From positions 248,001 to 312,000 of the forward strand of contig NZ_JPRF03000054.1 in assembly GCF_001188955.3 (NCBI RefSeq): 64,000 nt of DNA, in the 5' to 3' direction. Shown here piece after piece: positions 42,201 to 50,431 of this stretch (position 1 is its first letter; the number at the start of each line of letters is the position of its first letter). The DNA comes from Kitasatospora aureofaciens. GTDB lineage: Bacteria; Actinomycetota; Actinomycetes; Streptomycetales; Streptomycetaceae. The notes beneath the pieces are model-generated. The model saw only the letters and a program-made list of their open reading frames with translations. It was not told the origin of the DNA and did not search any database. The translations under genes were made by a program, and so were the position numbers.

Positions 42201-43169
42201 CACCGACGCCGAGTCGTATCCGAGGGCCAGCGAGGGCGCCGACCCGCCGAGCGAGGGCGGCACCACGATCGGGTAGCTGTACGTGAACGACCCCGACGAG
42301 CTTCCGGCCGTCCACTTCTGACTGGAAGCCAACGGCGTGGCGCTGTAGGTGCCCGTCCCGCCCGAAGGCGTGGCGTCCAGCGCCAGCAGCACCTGCCCCG
42401 GCGCGGCGAGCGACTCCGCCGCGACGGCGGACTCCGTCCGTGCGCCCTTCGACTTGCCACCCGCGGCCGGTAGATCGACATCCGCCACCAGCCGTTTCGC
42501 CTGCTCGTCGTAGCGCGACGCGACCGGCGTGCGAGTCCGACAACCTTCGGCGGACGGTGTGGTCAGCGCGCACTCGGGCAGTGCCACCAGCCGCGCGCGG
42601 GGGGCGAAGTCGCCGCCGACGCCCAGCGCTCCGAGATCGAGACCGACCTGCACCTTGCCGGCCTCGGCCGCCTCACCCCTCGACAGCGCGACGATCGTGC
42701 TCTGCGCGCCCTTGTCGGCCTCGGCAGGCGGCGCCACGACCTTCACCCGCACGAGCACGGCTGACGTGACGTCACCTCCTGCCACCGGCGCCAGCCAGAC
42801 TGGCAGGTCGCCCGCCTGCTTCGATGCGCCGGTTCTCGGGTCCAGCGCGACGTCCGCGCTGCCCTGCTTGGGCTGCGGCACCGACTTCGGCGGCACCCAG
42901 TTCGGTGAACCGGTCTGCGGCGCCACCGACTTCACCTTGTCCGTCGCGCCGCGCACCGAGGCCGTCTTGGACAGTGGCGTGCCGGGCGGTGACCAGATCC
43001 GGTCCTTGTCCGCGCCGCCCCCGGGCGCCGCAACGGCACTGCCGAGCGGAGCCGCCAGGACGGTCAGCACGGCAAGTGTGCTCAACACCGCCAAACGGGA
43101 TTTTCGCCACCGCGACGGCGAAGTCTCCCACCCGGCATCACCGGGTGGTCGTTCGGGAAAAGAGGACAT
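36201..43169 (-). CDS. Secreted RHS/YD-repeat protein with embedded bulb-lectin segment and C-terminal toxin-like tip
   Basis: 2322 residues from the ATG at 43169 (GGGGGTGG before it; an ATG at 43181 is possible). A signal peptide (KSRLAVLSTLAVLTVLAAP, ending near AVAA) is followed by an RHS N-terminal region with SYPIVVPPSLGG and many YD repeats (YDGLGR, YDQRGRV, YDAAGNTTK). Residues about 1767-1885 form three bulb-lectin repeats (MQTDGNLVL, MQDDGNFVVY, VQDDGKFMVY) inside the YD series. The RHS core ends with GARQYQPSTGRFLSADP and YSDPTGLA near 2074-2079. The last 243 residues are unrelated to the core, Thr-rich (NWNTTTETGSQTTDATT) and encoded by lower-GC DNA. The family are polymorphic toxins or wall proteins released at the surface. 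Confidence 0.9.
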   Translation of the reverse strand: MSSFPERPPGDAGWETSPSRWRKSRLAVLSTLAVLTVLAAPLGSAVAAPGGGADKDRIWSPPGTPLSKTASVRGATDKVKSVAPQTGSPNWVPPKSVPQPKQGSADVALDPRTGASKQAGDLPVWLAPVAGGDVTSAVLVRVKVVAPPAEADKGAQSTIVALSRGEAAEAGKVQVGLDLGALGVGGDFAPRARLVALPECALTTPSAEGCRTRTPVASRYDEQAKRLVADVDLPAAGGKSKGARTESAVAAESLAAPGQVLLALDATPSGGTGTYSATPLASSQKWTAGSSSGSFTYSYPIVVPPSLGGSAPSLALGYDSASVDGKTASTNAQASWIGDGWDLSAGFVERSYGVCDKAGITGSADQCWGGPNLSLSLGGHSGELVPDDASCVSGTATDEQSKCTWRLKDDDGTKVEFLTGANNGTWNGSYLKVTDTFGTVYYLGLNQLPAADGSPSKVGPESKSAWTVPVYSPNPGDPCYDGSKGKGSWCQTAWRWNLDYVVDTHGNLTTYSYTPEINWYARGGAQNGGKGTNTPYTRGGVLSAITYGQLLSDQLGAGGSYQAAARVDFDSGERCVSGAAACDPSQRTAANAANWPDAPLDKLCQESGACTNYGPTYWSTRWLNGITTSIRSGGSYRPVDKYEFTHVFKTPQNATENAPIAWLQSVKRTGKDTANGQAEQSLPEVTFADLLLPNRVDGLVPARPRYNRPRMAVITNETGGTITVSYTKDSCSRAAGRMPGSADSDTMACFNVRWFDPQLQSTVDDWFLRYPVDTVTVDPNGNLIAGSVPMTTSYTYGPAAWRRNDSPLVESDYRTWDQFRGFASVTAVTGSGKDGPQSKSTTSYYQGMDGDIKSDGKPRAASIAGVKSGNRPDSDWLAGQVLETDTYPDASADVASPLSYTVNAYEAPAVKATHNRAGLPDLVARFQATRVTSTTTAKTTTGTRTSSTVTTSDPANNDRVISSLSTADGTPDVCTRNSYATGANSQMTGLVSEVLVVSGANACTADQTSVNTVSATRTLFDGQGFGGAGAKGEVTGTQVLDRYDGGGTAEYVTTTTSTYDAYGRVTSVAGPTVTDSANPNGAITTTAYSSANPGEVPNKVVTGTPAPAGAPDAGTPRTSTVTVDPGRALPLTATDLNGRTTTKAYDGLGRLRALWIPGRDTGASASVTFDYAVSGTQSPSTVTTKTLRPGGTAYGTSTQILDGLGRGVQTQRDPAVSAYQGRLIADTFYDSQGQVGRTFSTYYEDTNKPNTTRWIPDGAMVPSQSVVQFDGLGRAVSTQFVALGKVQTTTTTAYPGADRVDVSPPAGATATSTVTDARGRKTQLWQYRTASATGNPADADVTNYTYTPGGQAATRVDPAGNTWSFGYDQRGRVVRADDPDTGVSTRTYDGAGRLASTMDARGQTVVITYDLLGRKTGTFNGSVAPGNQLTGYTYDTVVKGQPTASTRYVGGAGGAAYTKSVGEYDVAYRATKTSVSIPGAEIGKTGQVTFDYTAAFNPLSGSIVSEGRAAAGDLAQEAVNYNYEDYGQLNDVSGSGYTYLRQADWDAYGRNVRDTVNPWGTQVVATNTYDESTGRLLTQYVDKQTSTTGTVQNTTYAYNPAGRITAIRTVPDNSPDQTDLQCFTYDYLGRVTTAWSDTGNLNQPTPSLAGQGACANSTPTSGASTAGTTTVGGSAPYWQDYTYDAVGNRTRLVMHNPTGDQSKDLAIDQVFPAAGSRNAPTSAAGTGGGTGGVHVPTTVKSTFPNNGSTPGGYQYDAAGNTTKIANPGANKTLGAGFVLNPGESVRSSSVQLTMQTDGNLVLTSLRTGLVTWSTNTANHPGAWATMQDDGNFVVYDPQRVPLWSSQSWVGPNSKYFAVVQDDGKFMVYAPGWVPKWDSHTWTTVDAANGADLTWDVEGKLATLKQGSATTSYVYDADGNQLIRRNPGKVTVNLGDGDELTYDSGSKTSTGTRYYALPGGVTLVRQGPTKLTYQFTDNHGTGTLSIDSATTSETRRWTDPFGVLRGSGAANSWAGDKGFVNGLKDDATGFTNLGARQYQPSTGRFLSADPLMLPDDPNQWNAYGYANGNPVNYSDPTGLALEECANGMAVCTNHGTVIDTSKDSPIYNQVVAEIKAGEATRRAGYETYIHGAPPAGSPANNKKLKPVPASDVIKDMPSGGDDVVATSTEKTWDDYLNMNIGAEVQMAKEDTVKQLTESRSKTKQWTKQLADKTTKSEGRKIAGSLEAWDVVKIEAEGNWNTTTETGSQTTDATTDANTVTMTEPVKVKAGQEYGWAPLFHKNSYQTTYYHKNGTVTRKEWSTIQFVSWNRVTFDSPPEMHVDR

Positions 43170-43459
43170 TTCCACCCCCATGAGAAGTCCGCACCGCGGC
43201 TCGGCGCGGACAGGTCTCGCTGGAGGGTAGGGGGCTAACGATCCAGCAGTCGAGCGGCTTGAGGATCCTCTGAGGTAGTGATTGAGATCACAGTCGAACG
43301 AAATCGGCGGACGGCCCGTCAAAGCGGACATCAAGCGCGGCAAGTCAATTGACGATGAACCAGCAATGCGGCAGCTTGCTGCAATACCTCCGCAGACGAT
43401 CCGATTACCACCGGAGTCCGCGGCCGATCTCACACACCTCTCCTCGAAGGGGCTTCACC
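43170..43459. promoter_or_regulatory. Divergent promoter region of RHS and LamG genes
   Basis: 290 bp with lower GC than the flanks. Contains the perfect palindromes GAGGATCCTC (43261-43270) and GTCAATTGAC (43344-43353). No gene seen. The arrangement implies joint control of the two secreted giants. Confidence 0.45.
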
Positions 43460-46400
43460 ATGCCCGCTCCCTCCGGAGCCTCCTCCGGCATGCGCAGAAC
43501 CAGGCACCCGTCGCGGCGCTCCTACGCCGTCGCGGTCGGCCTGGCGCTCGCACTGACCTCGCTCGGGCCGGTCACACCGCTGGCGTTCGCCGGCGACTCC
43601 CCGTCCGGCACGACCCCTGGAGCCGCCTCCGGCATCCCGAAGGCACTGGCCGACCAGATCTCCGCCGGTGACGCCAAGTTCGGCGGCGAGAAGCCCCAAC
43701 TCCCCGGTGACAAGGCCCTTGCGGAAGCGAAGCGGACCGGGAAGCCGGTTTCCGTAACAGAGTTGACCGACGAGTCCAGCGAAACCGTCGCCCTCCCCTC
43801 CGGCCACTTCTCCCGTACCCAGCACGCCGAACCCCAGCGGGTGAAGCAGAACGGCGCCTGGGCGGACCTGGACGGCACCCTGGTCCCCGACGACCAGGGC
43901 GGCTACCGGCCGAAGACCGCCGTCGCGGGCGTCCACCTGTCCGGCGGCGGCAGCGGCCCGCTCGGCACCCTCACCAGCCCGGACGGCGAGTCCCTCACCA
44001 TCGACTCGCCCTTCCCCCTGACCAAGCCGACCCTCGACCCGGGCGGCCAGGCGCTCGTCTACCCGGAGGTCGCGCCCGGCATCGATCTCAAGGTCACCGC
44101 CTCCAAGCTCGGCGGCCTCTCAACCGTCCTCGCCGTCAAGACCGCCGAAGCGGCGAAGAACCCGGCTCTGAAGACGGTCCGCTTCCCCACCAAGGCCAAG
44201 GGCGTCACCGTCAAGGCCGACGACGCCGGAAACCTCACCGCCACGGCCAAGGACGGCAAGACCCGCTGGCATGCCTCCACTCCGCAGATGTGGGACAGCA
44301 CTGTCGCGGCCACCAGCACTCCCGGCACGCCCAAGGGCAAGGCCTCCGCCGCCCAGCGCGACGGCGACGACCCGCGCCAGGACCAGGACCGGAACAGCAC
44401 CGCCGAAGGCCCCGGAGCCGGCGCCAAGGTCGCCACTATGAAGACCACGGCCTCCGGCGACGCCGTCGAGCTGACCACCGACGACTCCGTCCTCGGCAAG
44501 GGCCAGGGACCCTGGTTCATCGACCCGGGCTGGCTCTACGACCGCCGCGAAGCCAACGCCTGGACCTGGACCCAGTCCCAGTACCCGGGCACCTCCAATA
44601 TCGGCCGCACCGTCGCCAACTCCGGTGACCAGTACGCGCAGCCGGGCGTCGGCTACCAGGGCTGGCGGACCGACAAGGGCATCGAGCGCTCCTACTTCCA
44701 GTTCGACACCCGCTGGTACAACGACATCGTCATCAACAAGGCGGTGCTGTCCGTCTGGGAGGCCAAGTCCTCCGACATGTCCTGCACCAACCAGTACCAG
44801 GTCGACCTCGCCCTCACCGGGCCGATCGACAACAGCACCACCTGGAACAACTCCCCCGGCGTGGTGGCCTGGTCCGGCTCGGCGAACGTCGGCGGTGCGG
44901 GCCAGAACGGCTGCGGCGGCAACACCCAGTTCGACTACGACGTCACCGGCGTCTACCGGCAGTACGCGCCCAGCCACGACACCCTCACCTTCGGCCTCTT
45001 CGCCCACAACGAGTCGGACAGGATGGCGTTCAAGCGCCTGACCTACAACCCCGCCGTCGTGGTCGAGTACGACCGGGTGCCCAACACCCCGACCAACCCG
45101 TACGTCTGGCCCGCCCCCTCGACGGCCGTGCCGTGGGCGGAGAACCAGGGATGCGACGGCAACAGCATCGGCTGGATCAACTCCGACGCCGGCTTCCCCG
45201 GTTACGTCACCCTCAACGCCAAGGTCAGCAGCAACGCGCAGTCCTCGCTGTACGGCTGGATGCACATCTGGGACTACGCCGACCTCAGCGCCGACGTCGA
45301 CTCCGGCTACACCGCCGAGGTGCCCAACGGCGGCAACGCCGGCTTCCAGGTCAAGCAGGGCGTCATCAAGGACGGCCACGTCTACGGCTGGGGCGCCATG
45401 GCCTCCGACAAGCTGGTCCAGCTGTCCGCCTCGACCCCGATGTGCCGCTTCGGCGTCGACCTGACCCCGCCGACCATCTCCGTCCCGAGCGTCTACAACG
45501 TCCTGTCGGCCGCCGAGCTGGCGGACAAGTTCCCGCCGTCCGGCAACGGCCAGGTCACGAAGAAGCACGTCGGCGAGCAGGGCCTCGTGCCCTACACCGC
45601 CACCGACCCCGCACCGGGCGGAAACGCCTCCGGCGTCATCTGCGCCCGCTGGGGCTGGGACCCGCAGCTCGGCAACGTGAGCTGGTCGTGCGGCGGCTCC
45701 ATGCCCAAGGACGGGATTCCGGTCACTCCCGGCCGTTGGGGCACCAACATCCTGTACATGCAGGTGATGGACAACGCCCGTAACGTCTCCCCTGTCGCCC
45801 AGTACTCCTTCTACGTACCGTGGAACCCGGACGGCCCGCCGCCGGTCTTCGGTGACGTCACCGGCGACGGCGCGCCCGACATCCTCACGGCCGACCAGGC
45901 CGGCTACCTGCGCGCCTACGACGCCCCGGGCAACCCGAACGCCAAGAGCCCGTCCGTCTCCCCCGTCTCGACCCCGGCCGAGGCCCCGGGCGGCAAGAGC
46001 TGGACGGGCGTCCAGCTCACCCACCGCGGCACCCTCACCGGCGGCAACAACATCGACGACGTCATCGCCCACGCCACCGGCGACCCCGAACTCAAGCTGT
46101 ACCCCAACCCCGGCAACACCGGCGTCTACGGACGCGTCGACAAGCCGGTCGCCCTCGCCAAGCCCAAGTGCGCCAAGACGTCCACCGAGGACTGCTCCTG
46201 GCTGACCGCCGCCGGCTACAACGCCAACGACTGGTCCACCACCCTGCGCATCGCCGCCCTCGGCGACCCGGTCAACGCCGACCTCGACCCCAAGCTCGGC
46301 TTCAAGAACAAGACCGGCCTGCTGACCGTCGAGTCCACCAACAACGGTGCCGACGCGGCCCTGTGGTACTACCCGGCGACGAACGCCAACACCCTGGGCA

Positions 46401-47956
46401 AGCCCGTCCAACTCGCCGCCTCGGGTTGGAAGGACAAGGAGCTCATCACCCCCGGCGACTGGGCCAAGCAGGGCCACCCCGGCCTGTTCACCCGCAACCT
46501 CGCCGTCACTGCCGACGGCGGCGCCAAGGACGACCTCAACGGCATCACCTTCAACACCAGCACCGTCCTCGGCACCGACAACCAGGGCCAGCCGATCAAC
46601 GACCCGTCCGGCAAGCCGCTCATGGTCCCGACCCTGACCGGCATCGCGACCTCGACCAAGATCGGCGGGGTGCCCAGCGACACCTGGACCACCCTCGGCT
46701 CCGACGGTGACCTCACCGGCAACGGCAACTCCACCCTGTGGGGCAAGAAGGCCGACGGCACCATCGACATCTGGTGGGGCAAGCCCACTACCCCCGGCAC
46801 CCCGACCGCCGGCTACACCTGGCAGGTCGGCCCCAGCACCATCGCCAACACGGCCGTCAACCCGGCCCAGTGGGCGCTGGACGGCCGCACCGGCGGCGAC
46901 ACCGGGGACACCAACAAGCTGTACAAGAACGGTGACGCCCCGGGCACCACCTACCCGACCGGAGCCACGCTCACCGACGACCACAACCGCGCCGCCAACA
47001 AGGCCACCTCCTTCGACGGGGCGTCCGTCTACCGCACCACCGCACCCGTCAACGCCGGCGCCGTCAACCCCGGACTCGACACCTCCCGCAACTACAGCGT
47101 CTCGGCCTGGGTGAAGGTCAACAACACCAACGGCTACCAGACCGCCGTCTCGCTCACCGGCGACGTCGCCAGTCCCTTCTACCTGCAGTACTCGAAGGTG
47201 TTCAACAACTGGGCCTTCGTCGCGCCGAGCAACGACAGCCAGAGCCCGACGGCCTGGTACTCCGCCTACGACCGCACCGGCCGCACCGGCGTCACGGTCG
47301 GCCAGTGGACCCACCTGACCGGCACGTTCAACGCCGACACCTCGACGATCACGCTGTACGTCAACGGCAACGCCGTCGGCACCGACAAGATGCCCGCCGG
47401 TTGGAAGCCGGCCCCCGGCAGCCTGAACGTCGGAGGCGTCACCTACAACAAGGCCACCCCCGGCGACCTGCTCAACGGCGCGATCAGCGACGCTCGGGCC
47501 TACCCGTACGCGCTGACGGACCAGCAGGTCAACACGCTCGCCACCACCGACTCGTCCATCCAGATCCGCAGTGCGGTCGACAGCGGCAAGTGCCTCGACA
47601 ACTGGGGGGGCTCGGCCGGAGCCCCGCTGCGGATCTACGACTGCTGGAACGGCGACAGCCAGCACTTCACGATGACCAAGGACAACCGGATCAAGCTCCC
47701 GGTCTCCGGGCGCTGCCTGGGCACCGCGGACAGCCCGGCCGTCAACGGCACCGCAGTCGTCGCGCAGGACTGCGGCAGCAACCCGGGCGCCCAGACCTGG
47801 GTCCGCCGCTACGACAACTCGCTGTACAACCCCGGCTCCGGCCTCTGCCTCGACCTCCACGGCTGGAACACCACCAACGGTCAGGGCCTGGACGTCTGGC
47901 AGTGCGCGGACCAGGCCAACCACCACTGGATCTTCGAGGCCCAGCAAACGGTCTGA
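43460..47956 (+). CDS. Secreted multidomain LamG / ricin-B lectin protein
   Basis: 1498 residues from the ATG at 43460 with AAGGGG upstream. Signal peptide RRSYAVAVGLALALTSLGP ends near AFAG. Central parts include a fibrous-type segment (GIERSYFQFDTRWYND, about 408) and FG-GAP-like PVFGDVTGDGAPDILTADQ (about 796). A LamG domain at about 1183-1352 has TSFDGASVYRTT, YSVSAWVKVNN and WTHLTGTFNADTSTITLYVNG. A ricin-type beta-trefoil closes the protein (about 1373-1495: GKCLDNWGGSAGAPLRIYDC, CLDLHGWNTTNGQGL). It probably binds surface or extracellular polysaccharide. It is divergent from the RHS gene; such pairs recur in streptomycetes. No catalytic domain is evident. Confidence 0.87.
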   Translation: MPAPSGASSGMRRTRHPSRRSYAVAVGLALALTSLGPVTPLAFAGDSPSGTTPGAASGIPKALADQISAGDAKFGGEKPQLPGDKALAEAKRTGKPVSVTELTDESSETVALPSGHFSRTQHAEPQRVKQNGAWADLDGTLVPDDQGGYRPKTAVAGVHLSGGGSGPLGTLTSPDGESLTIDSPFPLTKPTLDPGGQALVYPEVAPGIDLKVTASKLGGLSTVLAVKTAEAAKNPALKTVRFPTKAKGVTVKADDAGNLTATAKDGKTRWHASTPQMWDSTVAATSTPGTPKGKASAAQRDGDDPRQDQDRNSTAEGPGAGAKVATMKTTASGDAVELTTDDSVLGKGQGPWFIDPGWLYDRREANAWTWTQSQYPGTSNIGRTVANSGDQYAQPGVGYQGWRTDKGIERSYFQFDTRWYNDIVINKAVLSVWEAKSSDMSCTNQYQVDLALTGPIDNSTTWNNSPGVVAWSGSANVGGAGQNGCGGNTQFDYDVTGVYRQYAPSHDTLTFGLFAHNESDRMAFKRLTYNPAVVVEYDRVPNTPTNPYVWPAPSTAVPWAENQGCDGNSIGWINSDAGFPGYVTLNAKVSSNAQSSLYGWMHIWDYADLSADVDSGYTAEVPNGGNAGFQVKQGVIKDGHVYGWGAMASDKLVQLSASTPMCRFGVDLTPPTISVPSVYNVLSAAELADKFPPSGNGQVTKKHVGEQGLVPYTATDPAPGGNASGVICARWGWDPQLGNVSWSCGGSMPKDGIPVTPGRWGTNILYMQVMDNARNVSPVAQYSFYVPWNPDGPPPVFGDVTGDGAPDILTADQAGYLRAYDAPGNPNAKSPSVSPVSTPAEAPGGKSWTGVQLTHRGTLTGGNNIDDVIAHATGDPELKLYPNPGNTGVYGRVDKPVALAKPKCAKTSTEDCSWLTAAGYNANDWSTTLRIAALGDPVNADLDPKLGFKNKTGLLTVESTNNGADAALWYYPATNANTLGKPVQLAASGWKDKELITPGDWAKQGHPGLFTRNLAVTADGGAKDDLNGITFNTSTVLGTDNQGQPINDPSGKPLMVPTLTGIATSTKIGGVPSDTWTTLGSDGDLTGNGNSTLWGKKADGTIDIWWGKPTTPGTPTAGYTWQVGPSTIANTAVNPAQWALDGRTGGDTGDTNKLYKNGDAPGTTYPTGATLTDDHNRAANKATSFDGASVYRTTAPVNAGAVNPGLDTSRNYSVSAWVKVNNTNGYQTAVSLTGDVASPFYLQYSKVFNNWAFVAPSNDSQSPTAWYSAYDRTGRTGVTVGQWTHLTGTFNADTSTITLYVNGNAVGTDKMPAGWKPAPGSLNVGGVTYNKATPGDLLNGAISDARAYPYALTDQQVNTLATTDSSIQIRSAVDSGKCLDNWGGSAGAPLRIYDCWNGDSQHFTMTKDNRIKLPVSGRCLGTADSPAVNGTAVVAQDCGSNPGAQTWVRRYDNSLYNPGSGLCLDLHGWNTTNGQGLDVWQCADQANHHWIFEAQQTV

Positions 47957-47972
47957 CGGCCCCGGGAACCAC

Positions 47973-48012
47973 CGCGGCCCCTCGTCGAGCCACCGCTCGA
48001 CGAGGGGCCGCG
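47973..48012 (+). terminator. Strong terminator after LamG gene
   Basis: An 18-bp perfect stem centred on GGCCCCTCGTCGAGC / GCTCGACGAGGGGCC with CACC loop, 17 bp after the stop codon. Confidence 0.85.
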
Positions 48013-48150
48013 CCGTTCTGCCGGCAGCGGTCGCTGATCGCAGGCGGGGTGTCTTCGACGAATCCCTCAGTACCACCCGGTGTGATCAACCGGGATCTCC
48101 GAGTAAGGTCCACCCACGACGACGCGCCCCCGGGACCGAGGAGTGTGACC

Positions 48151-48996
48151 GTGCCCGACCATGAGCGGCAGGCAGGCCAGTTCGAGCACCTTCGGCCGCG
48201 GATGCGTGCTCTCGCCTACCCGCTGCTGGGGTCGTTCGACGAGGCCGAGGAGGCCGTGCGGGAGGCCTGGGTCAGGCTCGGCCGGATCAATCCGGAGGAG
48301 GTGGCGGACCTGTCCGCGTGGCTGGCGGTGGTGACCGGCCGGGTGTGCCTGGGCCTGCTGGACGCGCGGACGGGACGACCGCGGCTGCGCCTGCCGGACG
48401 TGGTCGTCGAGCCCGAACGGTCCGGCGGGGAGTCGCAGGCCGCCCCGGTCGGTCTCACCCTGTTCGTCGCGCTGGACGGGCTGGCCCCGGCCGAGCGGGT
48501 CGCCTTCGTGCTGCACGACCTGGTGCGCCTGCACGTCGACCAGGTCGCGACCGTTCTGGAGCGGACCACGGCGGACACCCGCAAGCTCGCCGAGCAGGCC
48601 CGCCGCCGGGTGCGGGCGGCGCGCGAGGCGGACGGTGACGACAGGCCGGCCGCCCGCCGCAGGCTGGTCGACGCGTTCTGTGCGGCGGTGCTGGACGGCG
48701 ACCCGGCGGCACTGGCGGCCGTCCTGGAACCGGAGGCCGAACTGCGCGCGGACGGCTGGCACCCGCTCCGCGGCGCCCACGAGGTGGCGGAGCGCACCGT
48801 GGCGCTCTGCCAGGGCGGCGGACCGGCATTCACCCCGGTGCTGGTCGACGGCTCCCCCGGCGCCCTGGTCACCCGGGACGGCGTGCCGGCGGCGGTGCTC
48901 GGCTTCGCGGTCCGGGCGGGCCGGATCAGCCGGGTCCACCTGCTGCTGGCCCCGGAACGGCTGGCGGCGCTCGACGCCGACGCCCTCGGCCCCTGA
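48151..48996 (+). CDS. ECF41-type sigma factor with C-terminal SnoaL-like domain
   Basis: 281 residues from a GTG at 48151 (GAGGAG 7 nt upstream; a GTG at 48145 is too close to it). Sigma region 2 reads MRALAYPLLGSFDEAEEAVREAWVRL and region 4 contains LDGLAPAERVAFVLHDLVRLHVDQVATVL. The last 110 residues (LVDAFCAAVLDGDPAALAAVLEPEAELRADG) form the SnoaL-like domain that in ECF41 modulates activity instead of an anti-sigma factor. ECF41 genes usually sit beside a redox enzyme or decarboxylase they control; here only remnants follow, so the partner may be lost. Confidence 0.85.
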   Translation: MPDHERQAGQFEHLRPRMRALAYPLLGSFDEAEEAVREAWVRLGRINPEEVADLSAWLAVVTGRVCLGLLDARTGRPRLRLPDVVVEPERSGGESQAAPVGLTLFVALDGLAPAERVAFVLHDLVRLHVDQVATVLERTTADTRKLAEQARRRVRAAREADGDDRPAARRRLVDAFCAAVLDGDPAALAAVLEPEAELRADGWHPLRGAHEVAERTVALCQGGGPAFTPVLVDGSPGALVTRDGVPAAVLGFAVRAGRISRVHLLLAPERLAALDADALGP

Positions 48997-49060
48997 GGCC
49001 GCCCGCGGAAGGCCGGACCGGGCCCGCGGACAGCCGGAACGGGCCGGACGGCCGCACGGT

Positions 49061-49220
49061 TCAGCCCGCGGTGTCCAGCCGTCGGCGCCGGTCCGTGTCG
49101 AGCACCAGGTCCGGGGCGGCCAGGCTGTCCCACAGCCCGGTGACCACCTCCATGAACTCGCGCGCCCGGTGGTAGCGGGCCACGCGGTCCAGCTGGGAGT
49201 CCCGGTTGACGTTGGAGCGT
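49061..49220 (-). pseudogene. Internal fragment of an LLM/NtaA-type monooxygenase
   Basis: About 50 residues, NVNRDSQLDRVARYHRAREF then MEVVTGLWDSLAAPD, match the middle of FMN-dependent monooxygenases of the NtaA/SnaA type (family length about 440). Both ends of the gene are missing. The reading frame ends TGA at 49061-49063, probably by chance. Confidence 0.6.
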
Positions 49221-49230
49221 CGAAAGGGGA

Positions 49231-49419
49231 TCAGTGGGAGTCGAGAAGGGAGGTGGCGACCAGTTCGGCCAGCACCTTGGTCGGGTAGCGGTGGGTGAGG
49301 CCCTCGACCGCCCACATCTCCGACTCGTGCCGCGAGTCCCGTTCGGCGCGCGAGTGGCTGCGTGCCCCCTGGGCGCACGACAGCCGGTCGAACGGCCCAA
49401 CTGGCGCCTGTGTTACCGG
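49231..49419 (-). pseudogene. C-terminal gene remnant of unknown family
   Basis: A 62-codon frame ends TGA at 49231-49233 and shows coding-like composition: RSHSRAERDSRHESEMWAVE and LTHRYPTKVLAELVATSLLD. There is no start codon before an in-frame TGA at 49420. The family is not recognised. It forms part of a decayed 500-bp stretch between the sigma gene and the quinone reductase remnant; nothing else is seen in 49420-49565. Confidence 0.35.
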
Positions 49420-49565
49420 TCATGCCGACGCCGGAGCAGGATCGGCGCCCGCTGCGGCCACAGGTGACGACACGTCAAACGGCCGCCCCCGCCAGACAGC
49501 GGAGGCGGCCGGTGGCGCGTCGGGCGCCCGCCCCGAGCCGGGGCGCCCGGCGTCGGACGCCGGCG

Positions 49566-49898
49566 TCAGGCCTTGACGCGCAGCACGAACTTGCCGGTGG
49601 AGTCGCGGCGCTCCAGGATCTCGTGGGCCTTCACGGCGTCCTCGAGGGCGAGCTGGGTGGTCTCGATCCGGACGGCGCCGGTGGCGAGCCGGCGGGCGGC
49701 CTCCACCAGGTGGCCGTGGACCAGGTCCGGCTGCTGGCCGGCCAGGCCGCCGATGTTGTAGCCGGCCACCGTCTTGGCGGTGTACCACATCTGGTTGGCC
49801 TCGTAGACGTGGTCCTGCTGCGAGGCGTTGCCGTAGACCACGTGGCGGCCGAGCGGGGCCAGCAGGTCCAGGGCCTTGGCCCGGACGGGGCCGCCGAA
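49566..49898 (-). pseudogene. C-terminal third of NADPH:quinone reductase (MDR family)
   Basis: Reads FGGPVRAKALDLLAPLGRHV, then YGNASQQDHV, GHLVEAARRLATGAVRIETT and ends AHEILERRDSTGKFVLRV, the typical C-terminus of zinc-independent medium-chain quinone reductases. Homology stops at about 49898, where the divergent MarR fragment begins. An ATG at 49841 exists but would leave no catalytic domain. It lost roughly 200 N-terminal residues. Confidence 0.75.
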
Positions 49899-49903
49899 CG
49901 GTC

Positions 49904-50245
49904 GGCCTCGCGGTGCCGCAGTACGTGACCCTTCTGGTGCTCCAGCAGTCCTCCGGGATGTCCGGGGCCCAGCTGGCCCGGGAGTGCATGGTCACGCCGC
50001 AGACCATGACGACGATCCTGACCAACCTGGAGAACAAGGGCCTCATCACTCGTGAGACCTCGAGCGTGCACCAGAAGGTCCTCGTGGCCAAGCTCACCCG
50101 GACCGGCCGCGCACTGGCGAAGAAGGCCGACACACTGGCCCGCGGCGTCGAGCAGCGGCTCGCCGACGCCTTCGACGACACCGAGCAGGCTCAGCTGCGT
50201 GAGCTGCTGGAGCGCTCGGCGGCGGCGCTGCGCAAGACCGACTGA
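49904..50245 (+). pseudogene. MarR regulator lacking its N-terminus
   Basis: Homology begins at GLAVPQYVTLLVLQQSSG and runs through SGAQLARECMVTPQTMTTIL, NLENKGLITRE and a C-terminal helix LRELLERSAAAL. The winged helix is complete, but the first 30-40 residues that form the dimer helix are absent. A GTG at 49913 could still start a 110-residue protein, though its promoter is gone. It pairs with the quinone reductase remnant in a divergent scar. Confidence 0.65.
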
Positions 50246-50277
50246 CCGGCGCGACAGCAGTACGAGACAGGGCGGAA

Positions 50278-50326
50278 GGCCGCCCCCTGGACGCCCGGTC
50301 ACCACCCGGGGCGCCGAGGGGCGGCC
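50278..50326. terminator. Hairpin downstream of MarR remnant
   Basis: Outer stem GGCCGCCCC / GGGGCGGCC with a 31-nt interior that can pair again. It lies 33 bp after the MarR stop and could serve both the plus strand and the ribosomal protein operon that ends at 50432 on the minus strand. Confidence 0.5.
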
Positions 50327-50431
50327 TGGACCAGGTGGACGCCTCGGTCGCGCCACCCAGGACAGATGCTCCGAAAGGTCACTTCGAAGCGCCTCGCCGA
50401 GGGTGACGAGAAGACCGCGCGCCTCCTCCTG

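Noticed and set aside
44120..48076. 1318-codon minus-strand frame opposite the LamG gene
   Set aside because: Gly/Val/Arg-rich shadow; the plus-strand frame has a signal peptide and recognisable domains.
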